The notes beneath the pieces are model-generated. The model did no database searches and was not told the origin of the DNA. It saw nothing but the letters and a program-made list of their open reading frames with translations. A program made the translations under genes and the position numbers. Positions 37,501-45,192 of a stretch of 64,000 nt of DNA are shown one piece after another (positions within the stretch are counted from its first letter, which is position 1; each line of letters starts with the position of its first letter). The DNA comes from Nectonema munidae (Eukaryota > Nematomorpha > Nectonematoida > Nectonematidae): positions 1 to 64,000 of the forward strand of contig JAUIRK010000728.1 in the NCBI GenBank assembly GCA_030549495.1, written 5' to 3'.

Positions 37501-40500
37501 ATAGAACCGGCCCTTAGTCCTTGGAGAGTACAGATAGTCGATGTAAAATTCGAGAAGATGCGTTTGGTAGTTGACTTTTCAGCCACTATGAATAGATTTA
37601 CTTTGCTATATAGCTACCCTTTACCTATTATTACGGATGACTTAATCCTGTGTATCTCTATATATAAAGTATTTAGAAGTATTGACTTGCGCTCGGCCTA
37701 TCATCAAATTCCTGTTGATGAAGAGGATGGACCGTGCACAGCCTTTCAAGCTAATAATGCTCTTTATCAATTTAAACGAATCCATTTTGGCTTGACCAAC
37801 AGCAGCGCTTGTTTTCAGAGAATTATTGATAAGATTATAAAAGAACAGCACCTAGAGCAGGGGTCGGGAACCTATGGCTCGCGAGCCAGACATGGCTCTT
37901 TTGATGACTGCATCTGGCTCTCAGATAAATTAGGTGGCCTTCAGGATAAAGGGAGGTATTGCGATAGTGCCCTTCTTCCCAATTCTACACTCTCTTAATT
38001 TCTTCATCATTACGAATCACGACGACACAGATAAAGCTGATGATGATGCAGACTTTGCGTATTTAAATAACTTCGATAAAACAATATTGTTCAGAGTGTT
38101 ATTTTACTCTAAAATTGTTGGTCTTCTTTTTCCATTTATTTGTAATCAGTATTTAAAAATATATATGGCTTTCAGGGGATTAGATTTTAAAATATGTGTT
38201 TTTGGGCTCTTTTAGCCAAAAAGGTTCCCGGCCCCTGACCTAGAGGATACCACCTGAAAACCACTCATCTCCTTCTAGCGAGAGCCACATCTTCGATAAA
38301 AATCCTAACCAACAATATATCTACTTCAACGTGCTTGTACTCACAATATACAGACTTTATTATATAACCCTTGGCATTGCGATTTAAACATATAATCTAG
38401 TGCTTGTTTGAATACGCTCTATCTTGAAAAGTAAGTTCTCGATTTTTTGTTCTTTAAAATAAGGTTTTCTTTTCTCTCTTTTTCCAACACTATTGTTAAG
38501 ACTACTTTAACTTTTACTACGTAATTAGTTATATAAATGGGGTGGAAATTAATTATTATATATAATATATTTTTTTAGGAACTATTTTTCATCGAGTGTA
38601 CAAGAGTTTGAAGGAAGGAACGAATCTCCTAAAAGTTGAAGATTTCAGGGAATATATACTTGAAAAAATTTTAAAATTAAAAAATGCCATAGAAAATGTG
38701 TTTAAAAATAAAATAAATATTCGTTCCACATACTTTACAATATGTTCACCTGAATCTAAAAATGGTACTATTTTATAATCATGATTGTACCAGCTATATC
38801 GATCACTGTTTTAAATCTCATATCCTATTTGTTATTGAAAATTTTTTGAAATGAAGATACCCCTCGATTTCACTTGTAGTCAATAATACAGTTAAGACCG
38901 AGGAATTCATTTTGAATTTTCAACTTAAAATAAATGCGAATTATTCTATCGAATGCAAATTGATTTTAAAGCTTTTCATTATTATCTAATTTTCCTTCAA
39001 TTTATAAAACTCTTATTTTAATTCAAGAATATTTTTTGATATTAAAAACTTAGGAAAGATTTTCACAATATATTCTGAAATAAGGAAAGAATTTAGATCA
39101 CATAAATAATTCTTAAAAATAAAAAGTAATTTGTATGTGTTTCCTTATTCAATTATATATATCGTGTATTCACTTTTTCAGGCTTCTACATTTCTTCCAT
39201 TCTAGAAATATTTAACAAACTTGTGTGTCATTATTTTAATGAGAAAACTCAAAATATGTGACTGTATACTTAACGCAGTGATGCCAAACTTATCCAGTCC
39301 AGTGCCTAAAATGAAATTTTGGAGGATTTAATAACTTCGTCGCTAAATGTTGTCGTTTAAGTATTAAACCTTTCCTTGCTACCTACTTCAACAAAAAATA
39401 GTCTGTGCATTCTCATAAAGTAAGTTGTGTGCCTACGACTCATTAACCTTGAAAAAGTTCTAATTACCCCCAAGTGCTTATTTATCTCTACATTGGGAAC
39501 AAATAATAATTACTAATTAAATTGATACATTTATGTTTAGAAATTTTTTACGACAGTTTAGGAGAATGTTAAGTCATTTTTTCAAAATTTTTTAAAAGCG
39601 AGTGTTTAAAAAAATATTTTTCTGGCCAAAGTACATTGGATGAGAGATTGGTGTTTGCAATTTGTTAAATTCTTTTAAAAATTTTGATAGAAACTATTAC
39701 GGCAGGCAAACATGAATGCGGCCGGAACTCAAATATGTTAGCCACTCATGTATCGCGTTTTTACTTTAGCCGAACTTTAAGAATAGAAACCGTATTGCGG
39801 AATTATTTATGAATTGTTTTCAGTTAGTTAATTATTATTTACAAAAAAAATTATTAAATTAAATAATAATAATAATATAAGTTAGTTAAACTATAAAATA
39901 AATTATTTAGAAGTATTATAAGAATGTAAAAAAGGAAATAAAAAGCAAAACTTTTATTCAAAACAAAATTCTATCAATGATCTTTATCTTCTTCAGATAA
40001 AGTCAACTTTTATTTTATTTTATTTTTTTTACTTTTTATGTCCTTTTTTTTATTTATTATAAGAAAGATTCAAGTTTACAAGATGTTGGTTAATGTGGCA
40101 GTTAGTTAGTGACTTGAATTTATTATTTTATGAAGAAAAATGGAGTACAAATTAAAAAAATATAAATGTATTCTCTAAATAACAAAAAAGGGAGGGAGAA
40201 ATTTCAATTTTTTGAACGTTGTTGTCTTTTTCAAGGAAAAGAAGTGAGAGAGAAAGTGTTAAGAAGTGAATGGAGAATGAAAAAGGTATTTTATATTGAA
40301 AGTGCTTTCGTGTTTTATGTTAGTAATTCGACATTTTTAAAGAATAAGTTTCGCAGTTGTTCCTCATAATATCCTAGCGATCCCAAGTCAAAGAAGAGAA
40401 GTATAGTGTCTTTGAAAAACGTCGGATTTTTAGCAAGTAGGTCAAGAGCAAATATACTCTCATCAAAGCTTTGCTTACCTTGTCGAAAGAATTACTGTTC

Positions 40501-43500
40501 CATTTTGGTAGATGCGCAAAAAGCGATTAGGAGTTGTAATCATGTGGATATGAGATTTTTGACCGTTGAAGAAAAAGGTATCCGGTTTCCAAATTTGATC
40601 TAGAAGTTTCAAGCTTGGAGCTAGGATATTCAGATTGTCGTTAAATGCTAATCTAGGATCATTCCACACTTGACGGAAATAGCAGTCCATTGAAAATGTC
40701 TGTTAATCAATTTTACTCAAATGAAGTTACAATTCTTGAATATGAGTCTAGCAAAATTGCTCCCCCCATATCAACAATGACATCTGAGACGCGTAAAAAT
40801 ATAGCATCCTATTTATATTGAATAATAGTGAATTTTTAGATCTTAAACTAATTAAAATCGGTAAACTAACTAAATGAATGATTCCTTGTGCTAACTAACA
40901 AAGTTAATTATAGTTCATTCTTTTAATTTGAAAAACTAATAAAATAAAATAATCAAAACACTATAGAGACCATTACCATCGAATATTTACAACATTAAAA
41001 TGAAATTCGTTTTTTTTAGTTTCAGTAACGCATCCAAAGGAAGAATACACTTGCATAATCTGACAGATATAGGGATCGCCACAATCATGAATCCTGGCAA
41101 CAACGACTGGAGCACAAGACACTAGGCTTTCAGCTAAAATAACTTGTGAGTGAATTATTTCATTTTTGTATGTGGGCGCTGGTAAAGGGAGAACTGATAC
41201 ATCGCTCGATGAAAATTCGTCTGATTATTATTTTATTTTATTATTTTTGAATTTTGATGATCTAACTTTCTGATATAATACTCTTGCATGTTCCGTAAGC
41301 AAGACCTCATTTCAAAAAATTGTGATTCATTCACTGAGAAAAGAAATTAGTTGGTCCAGGTAATAAATTTATTTCAATTAACAATGGATCAGTTAAAACA
41401 ACTATAGTGATTCAGTTATTACTCTTTGGCGAGTCAAATAATCAAATCAAGAAGTTCACAAGTTATTATTTTCAAAGGGTATAATAGTCATTGATTCTTT
41501 TACCATGTACTCTTTATAGATACAAAAATTATTTAATACTTTCAAAAATCTTGTTATTTTTCGAGAATAATGAAAGGGCTAACTTTATGTATAAGTAATA
41601 ATAATTATGACAAATATAAAAAAAATGTAAAAACTGGACACTTTAATGCTGATTTTGCTGACTAATTTCGGAGTGTAAACTCCTTTTTCAAAGCAGCAAA
41701 TATATAAATGATAAAATAGTGAAAATGAGAGGTGGCGGGAATGAGGATGTTGGCCTACTAGTCAGCAATAAAGTGCCCAGTTTTTACAATTTTTTATATT
41801 TGTTATAATTATTTCACCTCAATGGGCATATCTGTCAAAGATTTTGTTTCTTTATGTATAAAATGTATTCACTCAACAAACTTGTTTCTCACCGAAGATA
41901 TAGTTAAGATAGAGTTCCACATGGAACACAGCTCAGACCTGTATCTTAGAATGATATTGGAAATATTTTTCAGTCATTTATGATTTTAATTTATAAATTA
42001 TGATGCCAATACAGTATAAATTATATTTTAATTTATCATTTCAATCAATAAGTATTAATAATTACTAATACCAATTGATTCAAAAAGGGACAACAGAAGG
42101 GGTCCAGTTTTTAACTGAAATCAATATAAATTCATTAAAGTCATCTTCTTTCTCTGGTACTTAACCGATTAATTAAAATTCGTTAATAACGTGTGTTATT
42201 CTAGAAATGCGTGGAAGATAGATCGTTTGCCAAAAAAATTCATTAAAACTTTTTTAAATATAGAGAGATGTTCCTTTTGTTCGGTTATTAGTGCATCACT
42301 TGATTAGTTATGGAGTGAGTTTTGATATAAAATATAGAGGATGGCTTTCATGAAATCTGGTTTTAAAAAGACGTAAGAATAGCATGGCTAAATATATTTG
42401 GAACAATCAATATTTCTTAGAAAAAAAATACTAACATTTATATTGAAGAAGCTTCATAAACTGGAATCATAACTCATTACACAGAATTTAAATTGAATTT
42501 ACGATGTTAAACATGAAATACTTATTTAAACTATCTTTGAAAAGAATATTCAGAAAGAGAAACGCATATTTAAAAAGAGATGCGTGAATAGGGTCGGTAA
42601 AATAGTAAAATGCTTTTTTCCAATATTTATAGGATAAGTCAGCTTAAAATTTAATAAATAATAAAAAATATGGAATTTCTTACCATGTCCATTTCAGAAA
42701 TTTGCCCCATACTCATAATATTGATATCAATTATGACTTTTGTTGGAAACTCTATAAGAAAAATTTTTTTTTCAGAAATCGAATTACTGATCTTGACATT
42801 GGAATATATATACATGTGTAATTAAATTAGAAAAAAAATCTATAAATACTTTATGACTCTATTCTGGAGGGAAGGTGGAGGGGAGAGATAAAAACACCCC
42901 GAAATAAACATAGATTTTTAAAAAGAAATAACTAAGTCATGGATAACCAATCATTATTATTCTCAGTAGTTTGCATTACATTTCTCCAATATATTGAAGA
43001 AAAATTTACATAAGAATATTAATTCTGAAAGAGTGAGTATTAACTTGGTGTGACTTTTTGCCGAAATGATTTTTTTGAGTTAAGATTATGTCAATCAATG
43101 TGATTGATTTTTCCCTAAGGATAAAAAATATATTTTCACTGGCAACGTCTACATAATTTAGTGCAAATCATGCAACGGGCACATTTTGTTAACTTATAAA
43201 AGTATAGATTAGAAAATCTAAGTATTTTAGCCAATCAAATTTCATTAAAAAAATTTCATGACGTTAATGCCGTATCATGTCTGAAAAAAGAGATTCATTT
43301 TGCTCCTGAGAATTTAGAGATATCGTTATCTGTAAGAAATGAAAAATTGGTTGTAAGTTGACTCCAAGATAATTTATTGCTTCCATACATTGTTTTTTCT
43401 TTAATTTATGCCTACAAATGAATTCAAAACTTTGAAATGCAAATTTTTAATTATTTACTTTTATATATTATGCATGCATGCATATAGGATAGCTTCTTTC

Positions 43501-43787
43501 CATATACCACCACTTCCAAAGCAAAAAACATGAGATAGCATGTCTATTAATCAATATATAATGCAAATTACCATTATTAATATTCTCCTATACTTCCCTT
43601 GCAAGAACTATATATACAGCTGCACTTTTTCATTTGATCAAAAAAAACATTGCGCATATAAAGTAAGAAAGAAGTTGGTAAACCTCCATAATTTGGTCTC
43701 AAATTCTTGTCATAGTTGAGCAAGAGGCTGTCAAGGAGTTGTGTAAAGGCGCGAATTTTTTGAATTTGAATGGAATCCTTCAATCGC
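19196..43787 (-). CDS. GABA-A-type Cys-loop ligand-gated ion channel subunit, GRD/CG8916-like (exons 2-9)
   Basis: This is a neurotransmitter-gated channel subunit of the plasma membrane, by family knowledge a GABA receptor-like protein. Coding segments on the minus strand are 43787-43684, 42751-42684, 40699-40479, 27118-27036, 24447-24307, 23044-22892, 20922-20690 and 19516-19196. All junctions are GT/AG and keep frame, giving 440 residues from exon 2 to stop. Visible landmarks in order are NYDKNLRPNYG, the FRQVW strand (loop D), IWKPDTFFFNG (loop A), a 13-residue Cys-loop from RCSMK to DTQRC, M1 (QGYYISQIYLPC), M2 after ATADR, M3 (YIFATVLQFAMVHYFTKYG) and M4 (IIFPVSFVIVNLIYWLYYQ). FATVLQFAMVHYFTKYG and ATADR favour the insect GRD/CG8916 group over RDL. 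The signal-peptide exon was not found. Introns are loaded with transposons, but no exon is broken. Confidence 0.9.
20186..20491. mobile_element. hAT MITE in receptor intron 8 (8-bp TSD)
   Basis: Terminal repeats are CTGTGCCCGCGCTA (left) and CAGTGCCCGCGCTA (right end, reverse-complemented). The flanks GGCTAGAA (20178-20185) and GGCTAGAG (20492-20499) are a target duplication with one mismatch. It is 306 bp and non-coding, with a C-run near 20222. The overlapping open frames on both strands are spurious. Confidence 0.82.
20690..20922 (-). CDS. Receptor exon 8 (M2-M3 and start of cytoplasmic loop)
   Basis: The exon encodes IMTFLSLTFLGFDIRNELPR, VSYATALDTYVSICYTYIFA and TVLQFAMVHYFTKYGTGDE, which are most of M2, the LPxVSY linker and M3. 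The acceptor CACTTTTAG is good. The donor is taken as GTATGG after TTTCGG because it keeps phase 0 with exon 9. Without splicing the frame would stop soon after, at 20672. The distal boundary is less certain than the others. Confidence 0.85.
22478..22620 (-). repeat. Dispersed repeat, inverted copy 1
   Basis: Reverse-complemented, this segment matches 26900-27020 over about 120 bp. It includes TTCATTTTGTTTTAAAGATA, GAATTATATTAGTTTTGGAC and AATCTTCGATTTAAGAAATC. The family is unknown. The two copies lie in receptor introns 7 and 5, facing each other 4.3 kb apart across exons 6 and 7. Confidence 0.7.
22892..23044 (-). CDS. Receptor exon 7 (153 bp; M1 and start of M2)
   Basis: The exon encodes NQSVLKAIFYLKRNQGYYIS, then QIYLPCILIVILSWVGFW and LNREATADRITL. 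It holds the pre-M1 strand, the first membrane helix with its conserved Pro, the M1-M2 turn and the first turn of M2. The acceptor TTTTTTTGCCAG and donor GTAAGT are strong. The 153-bp length is identical to the vertebrate exon 7. Confidence 0.93.
24307..24447 (-). CDS. Receptor exon 6 (141 bp; loops B-C region)
   Basis: The exon encodes AYALNDTVYQWKAGRYGSIK and SQYHLLKAEGLFLCSDFRM. The acceptor TTTCAG precedes 24447. The donor GTATTT after 24307 is chosen because only it leaves the one-base overhang required by exon 7; GT two bases earlier would break the frame. The family exon is usually about 138 bp. The loop C segment lacks the usual aromatic cluster. NDT is a possible glycosylation site. 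Confidence 0.82.
24542..24814. mobile_element. MITE with CAGGG termini in receptor intron 5
   Basis: The left end is CAGGGATGAGGAGTTGAAG. The right end, reverse-complemented, is CAGGGTGGAGGAGTCGGAAG. The interior has repeated GAGTCGG/GGAATC motifs. It is about 273 bp. No clear 8-bp target duplication remains. It is probably hAT-derived. Confidence 0.5.
25490..26735 (+). pseudogene. piggyBac-like transposase, inactivated
   Basis: Plus-strand pieces in at least three frames. A decayed N-terminal half lies at about 25565-25860. The core at 25879-26193 has KPDKCGIKFWLMVEVESKYV and later YTISSDNFFRVALEEK, matching the KPxKxGIK and catalytic (T/S)DNFF motifs of piggyBac DDE transposases. At 26466-26735 a basic tail ends in CQVCSQTNCGSF, like the C-terminal Cys-rich finger. 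Frameshifts and stops make it non-functional. A TTAACC sequence near 25094 could mark the left end, but no matching right end was found. It lies in receptor intron 5, on the strand opposite the host gene. Confidence 0.85.
26900..27022 (+). repeat. Dispersed repeat, copy 2, abutting exon 5 donor
   Basis: This is the partner of 22478-22620. It ends in CTTCGATTTAAAAAATCGTG, an imperfect palindrome, about 15 bases from the exon 5 splice donor. It may have truncated the 3' end of the piggyBac relic that lies just to its left. Confidence 0.7.
27036..27118 (-). CDS. Receptor exon 5 (83 bp; Cys-loop)
   Basis: The exon encodes MTIVARCSMKLKDYPFDTQR then CPLVIGS. It contains the signature disulphide loop, Cys-13 residues-Cys, with the YPFD core. 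The acceptor is GTTTAG and the donor GTAAGT follows 27036. The 83-bp length is that of the canonical family exon 5, and phases of one base at each end fit exons 4 and 6. It is short and easy to miss. A dispersed inverted repeat begins within about 15 bases of its donor. Confidence 0.92.
27780..27880. repeat. ~28-bp tandem repeat, three copies
   Basis: AAACAAATAATCAATAAAAT and the following AATTTATG repeat three times with small changes, in receptor intron 4. The reverse-strand open frame here is an artefact. Confidence 0.7.
27881..29380. other. Intron 4 sequence without recognisable features
   Basis: AT-rich. Several short homopolymer runs are present, but no coding, RNA or transposon signal is recognised. 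Confidence 0.5.
29385..29928. repeat. Diverged tandem repeats left of the Tigger element
   Basis: TTTTACATGAAATATATGTT-like segments recur near 29430, 29581 and 29722, about 145 bp apart. A ~55-bp segment, GATGAGCTGTCAAATATAAA then TCAATTTTTTGACAGG, occurs at 29762 and again at 29874. These look like a decayed local tandem array. Confidence 0.55.
29941..31910 (+). mobile_element. pogo/Tigger-family DNA transposon, 3' end missing
   Basis: The element starts with CAGTCAAACCTGCTCTAAAC at 29941 after a TA. CGCCACCTCTATAAGACC follows, a typical Tigger-type end. It encodes a broken transposase (30610-31899). The expected inverted terminal copy was not found to the right, where viral L sequence begins at about 31.92 kb. 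The right end was probably lost when the neighbouring sequence was joined. Confidence 0.8.
30610..31899 (+). pseudogene. Tigger/pogo transposase (CENP-B HTH + DDE), inactivated
   Basis: The order of domains is a psq-like helix-turn-helix (SVSKYQVQNIMKRKAK near 30663), a CENP-B-type HTH (FSALNGWLAAFVKRHNI) and the DDE core at 30844-31899. The core shows NKDETGLFY, LLLLDNSPEH and IQPMDQGII, which carry the three catalytic aspartates of the pogo group. Frameshifts or stops occur near 30790 and 31236-31339. The family protein is usually about 500 residues, and most of that length is recognisable. It lies in receptor intron 4 and is antisense to the host gene. Confidence 0.9.
31920..34310 (-). pseudogene. 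Viral L relic, downstream segment
   Basis: The open runs at 34000-33809, 33837-33625, 32805-32452, 32250-31963 and 32065-31874 continue the L-like reading after the catalytic motif. They are interrupted by a TTAA-flanked MITE at 33315-33443. No individual motif of the capping or methyltransferase region could be assigned with confidence. Base composition and strand continuity are the main support. Confidence 0.6.
33315..33443. mobile_element. piggyBac-type MITE inside the viral relic
   Basis: The 129-bp element has perfect terminal repeats CCCGTTAACGACCA at both ends and is flanked by TTAA at 33311-33314 and 33444-33447. TTAA duplication with CCC ends is the hallmark of the piggyBac superfamily. 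Internal GTCGACTATAGTCGAC is a further palindrome. It is AT-rich compared with the viral sequence around it. Confidence 0.9.
34328..35563 (-). pseudogene. Viral L relic, polymerase-core segment
   Basis: The segment contains short open runs at 35517-35386, about 35350-35170, 35145-34948, 34736-34542 and 34549-34328, separated by stops or frameshifts. SKWCLHQR (motif A region) and, about 240 bases on, GDNQ (motif C) are visible. The intervening motif B region is altered. The frameshift between the last two runs lies within a few codons of 34545. Confidence 0.8.
35572..35897. mobile_element. hAT MITE inside the viral relic (perfect 8-bp TSD)
   Basis: The 326-bp element begins CAATGGCGGTTTT and ends, reverse-complemented, CAGTGGCGGTTCT. 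It is flanked by CTCTCAAT at 35564-35571 and 35898-35905. Subterminal GGCCCC motifs are present near both ends. It splits the L relic. Confidence 0.9.
35906..36169 (-). pseudogene. Viral L relic, N-terminal-side segment
   Basis: This is an open segment upstream of the hAT insertion. Its sequence continues across the insertion when one 8-bp duplicate is ignored, so it belongs to the same relic. It has no recognisable motif of its own. It ends against the gypsy LTR at 36171. Confidence 0.6.
36340..36804 (+). pseudogene. Gypsy gag fragment
   Basis: FHNVSEETKLYLLTSHVG is followed by IASRYRLFTRKQKPDESLNA and FIQSLNPLSHDC. Together they resemble the capsid-region pattern of Ty3/gypsy Gag, a YxxFxxRxQxxxESLxxFIxxL motif. 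The frame is open for 154 codons and then breaks before the zinc knuckle. Confidence 0.75.
36915..37300 (+). pseudogene. Gypsy nucleocapsid zinc knuckle and protease remnant
   Basis: At 36921-36965, CHLCKKKSAHFARVC is a CCHC knuckle with one extra residue before the His. At about 37100-37125, WVLIDTGSYSS contains the aspartic-protease DTG motif. Stops interrupt both. Confidence 0.7.
37440..37857 (+). pseudogene. Gypsy reverse transcriptase, N-terminal half
   Basis: The fragment contains MLAKDIIEPALSPWRVQIV, MRLVVDFSATMNRFTLL, YPLPII, FRSIDLRSAYHQIPVDEED and RIHFGLTNSSACFQRIID. These are conserved Ty3/gypsy RT blocks up to the region before YxDD. The frame is then interrupted by a hAT MITE at 37858, and little RT follows on the far side. 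Confidence 0.88.
37858..38237. mobile_element. hAT MITE inside the gypsy RT (perfect 8-bp TSD)
   Basis: The 380-bp element has ends CAGGGGTCGGGAACC and, reverse-complemented, CAGGGGCCGGGAACC. It is flanked by ACCTAGAG at 37850-37857 and 38238-38245. A GGCTCGCGAGCC palindrome lies just inside the left end. It is non-coding. Confidence 0.93.
38491..40478. other. Intron 4 sequence without recognisable features
   Basis: AT-rich, with no convincing coding or repeat structure. Short open frames at 38596 and 40166 lack any recognisable motif. Confidence 0.5.
40479..40699 (-). CDS. Receptor exon 4 (221 bp; loops D, A, E)
   Basis: The exon starts TFSMDCYFRQVWNDPRL and contains IWKPDTFFFNGQKSHIH and FLRIYQNGTVILSTR. 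These are principal and complementary agonist-site strands of Cys-loop receptors, and NGT is a possible N-glycosylation site. The acceptor is TTAACAG and the donor is GTAAGC. The 221-bp length equals that of vertebrate GABA-A exon 4. Confidence 0.93.
41601..41821. mobile_element. Foldback MITE in receptor intron 3
   Basis: The arms ATAATTATGACAAATATAAA and, from the other end, ATAATTATAACAAATATAAA continue into GTAAAAACTGGACACTTTA versus GTAAAAACTGGGCACTTTA, then TGCTGA(C/T)T. The arms are about 55-60 bp around a ~100-bp loop. AT-rich flanks prevent certain target-site assignment. It is possibly Tc1/mariner-derived. Confidence 0.75.
42684..42751 (-). CDS. Receptor exon 3 (68 bp)
   Basis: The exon encodes FPTKVIIDINIMSMGQISEM then DM, the beta-strand usually reading VxVxIxVxSxGxISExxM. 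The acceptor is TTATAG and the donor is GTAAGA. The 68-bp length equals that of vertebrate GABA-A receptor exon 3, and the two-base start and phase-0 end match both neighbours. Confidence 0.88.
43684..43787 (-). CDS. Receptor exon 2 (N-terminal extracellular domain)
   Basis: The exon encodes FTQLLDSLLLNYDKNLRPNY and flanking residues, matching the conserved start of the mature ligand-binding domain (LLxxYDxxLRP). The acceptor is TTTTTAAG just before 43787; an AAG eight to nine bases further in is an alternative. The donor GTTTAC follows 43684, leaving one base of a split codon that continues correctly into exon 3. Confidence 0.8.
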
Positions 43788-43789
43788 CT

Positions 43790-44200
43790 TAAAAAGGATT
43801 TTTTTTACACAACTGCAACTTATTTCATTTAATGATAATTAAATAGACATACACAGACACATATGGACATTGGACAGCTTGTGTAAGCCGGCTCCCAGGC
43901 AGAATATTTTTGCGGGGCGGTGCGGTCTTCGGGCATTGGGGTTTTATTCTAAGTCAACATTGATACAAAGTGTAAATTGTAGGTTTGGATTAATGATTGA
44001 GAAACTTTTTGCATCATGGGTTACCCGTTCAGCCAGGTAAAGAAATTTTAGCCTAGCTCTCAACCATGGTCCACATGGTCCATGAAACAGGGGTTCACTG
44101 GCAAAAAATAAAAAATTGAAGGTCTACAGTACTACTATATTTTGATGGTTCATGGGCAATTCCACTGCAAAAAGTTGTTATTATACGCAACCTATTTTTG
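43790..44200. other. Upstream of receptor exon 2: no exon recognised
   Basis: The missing first exon (5' UTR, signal peptide) should lie to the right of 43787 on the minus strand. No convincing signal-peptide open frame with a donor was recognised between here and the window end. A GC-rich patch (GCGGGGCGGTGCGGTC) lies at about 43911. Confidence 0.4.
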
Positions 44201-44214
44201 AAATAAAAAGAATA

Positions 44215-44500
44215 TTTATCGTTTTTAATTCTAATTTGTCTTTTTTAAGTCCTAATTTAAAATCTAAATACTTTTTTTTCGAATCTAATTTTTCTTTTTT
44301 AAGTCCTCATTTAAAATCTAAATACTTTTTTTTCGAATCTAATTTGTCTTTTTAAGTCCTAAATCGTCTTTTTCCCATTTTATTTTGTGTTTTAGAAAGA
44401 GCGTTTAGAATTTAAATAAGACAATTAACAATTTAAAAAAAAGACAAACTTTAATTCAAAAAAGACAATTTATAACTAAAAAAGGCAATTTGGAAGTAAA
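44215..44500. repeat. ~60-bp tandem repeat with inverted follow-on
   Basis: TCTTTTTTAAGTCCTAATTT then AAAATCTAAATACTTTTTTT repeats about 2.5 times at 44238-44360. At 44440-44500 short AAAAAAGACAATTT motifs, complementary in sense to TTGTCTTTTTT, repeat every ~20 bp. The open frame across it is an artefact. Confidence 0.6.
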
Positions 44501-44933
44501 GATGGTATATATGAAGAATTATTCCTAACCGTTTTCTCTTTTATAAACGTAAATACTCATCTATGGGTCAGTGAGTGGCAAAAGAAAGCAAAAGTATATC
44601 AACAAGGAAAAACATATATATTTTGCTTTTTATAAAGATCAATTTAAATTTTAAATGAATATATTCTTCCAATCTTTTGCATATTAACAGACTTGTTCAT
44701 CTCCATTTTAGCAGAGATCAGGCATAGTATATTCATGTTGTGATAGACTTGCTATTTTTAATATAAAATTTTAAAAAAAAATAGAGAATCTCATAATGAA
44801 GTAGTGTTTGCTATGGATATTATAAATTTACGCCGACATACCATGGAATAAAACAAAATTTAAAAATATTTAAAAAATTCTGACTTTATTTTTATTATTA
44901 TTATTATTATACTGATGTTATTACAGTAAAACC

Positions 44934-45060
44934 TGTTATAGCGATCACCTTGAAAGAAGAGCCACCGGTCTATATCCATTCCTATATACAACATGCCGAT
45001 TCAGCATAATTGTAAAAGAGGAGAACCCTTATAGAACTGTTAAAAACGGGTATTTTCAAT
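44934..45060 (+). mobile_element. Solo pogo/Tigger-like end
   Basis: CAGTAAAACCTGTTATAGCG at 44934, followed by ATCACCTTGAAAGAAGAGCC, is a typical Tigger-type terminus, related to but distinct from the one at 29941. No transposase or opposite end was found nearby. Confidence 0.55.
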
Positions 45061-45149
45061 GATGCCATGTTTGACCTTTGCAAATACATTTTAATATATT
45101 ATTATTGTTATTATTACTGAGAAAGAATGAGACTTTCTTTTGTCAAATA

Positions 45150-45192
45150 GCTATGAGGGGGTCCATGAGAATAAAAAGTTTGGGAACCACTG
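45150..45192. mobile_element. 43-bp hAT end relic between 8-bp direct repeats
   Basis: The segment ends in GTTTGGGAACCACTG, a common hAT right terminus. It is flanked by GTCAAATA at 45142-45149 and 45193-45200. The left terminus is missing. Confidence 0.5.

Larger units (their letters stand above)
36171..38490 (+). mobile_element. Ty3/gypsy LTR retrotransposon, internally deleted
   Basis: LTR-like direct repeats are diverged. About 36200-36330 and 38300-38480 share CAATATACAGACTT, CCCTTGGC and CGCTCTATCTTGAAA segments. A TGTTAATCTTCACC sequence at 36171 may be the left LTR edge. Between the LTRs lie gag, a zinc knuckle, a protease motif and the first part of a reverse transcriptase. RNase H and integrase are absent, and the right LTR follows soon after the RT fragment, so the 3' half is deleted. 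It lies in receptor intron 4 and is antisense to the host gene. Confidence 0.82.

Noticed and set aside
37483-37998. A 171-codon gene
   Set aside because: The first part is gypsy RT and the rest is translated hAT MITE. The frame is fortuitous.
35777-38490. Viral glycoprotein (env-like) gene near the retroelement
   Set aside because: No open frame with a signal peptide, Cys pattern or fusion-like segment was seen. Only gag, protease and RT pieces are present.
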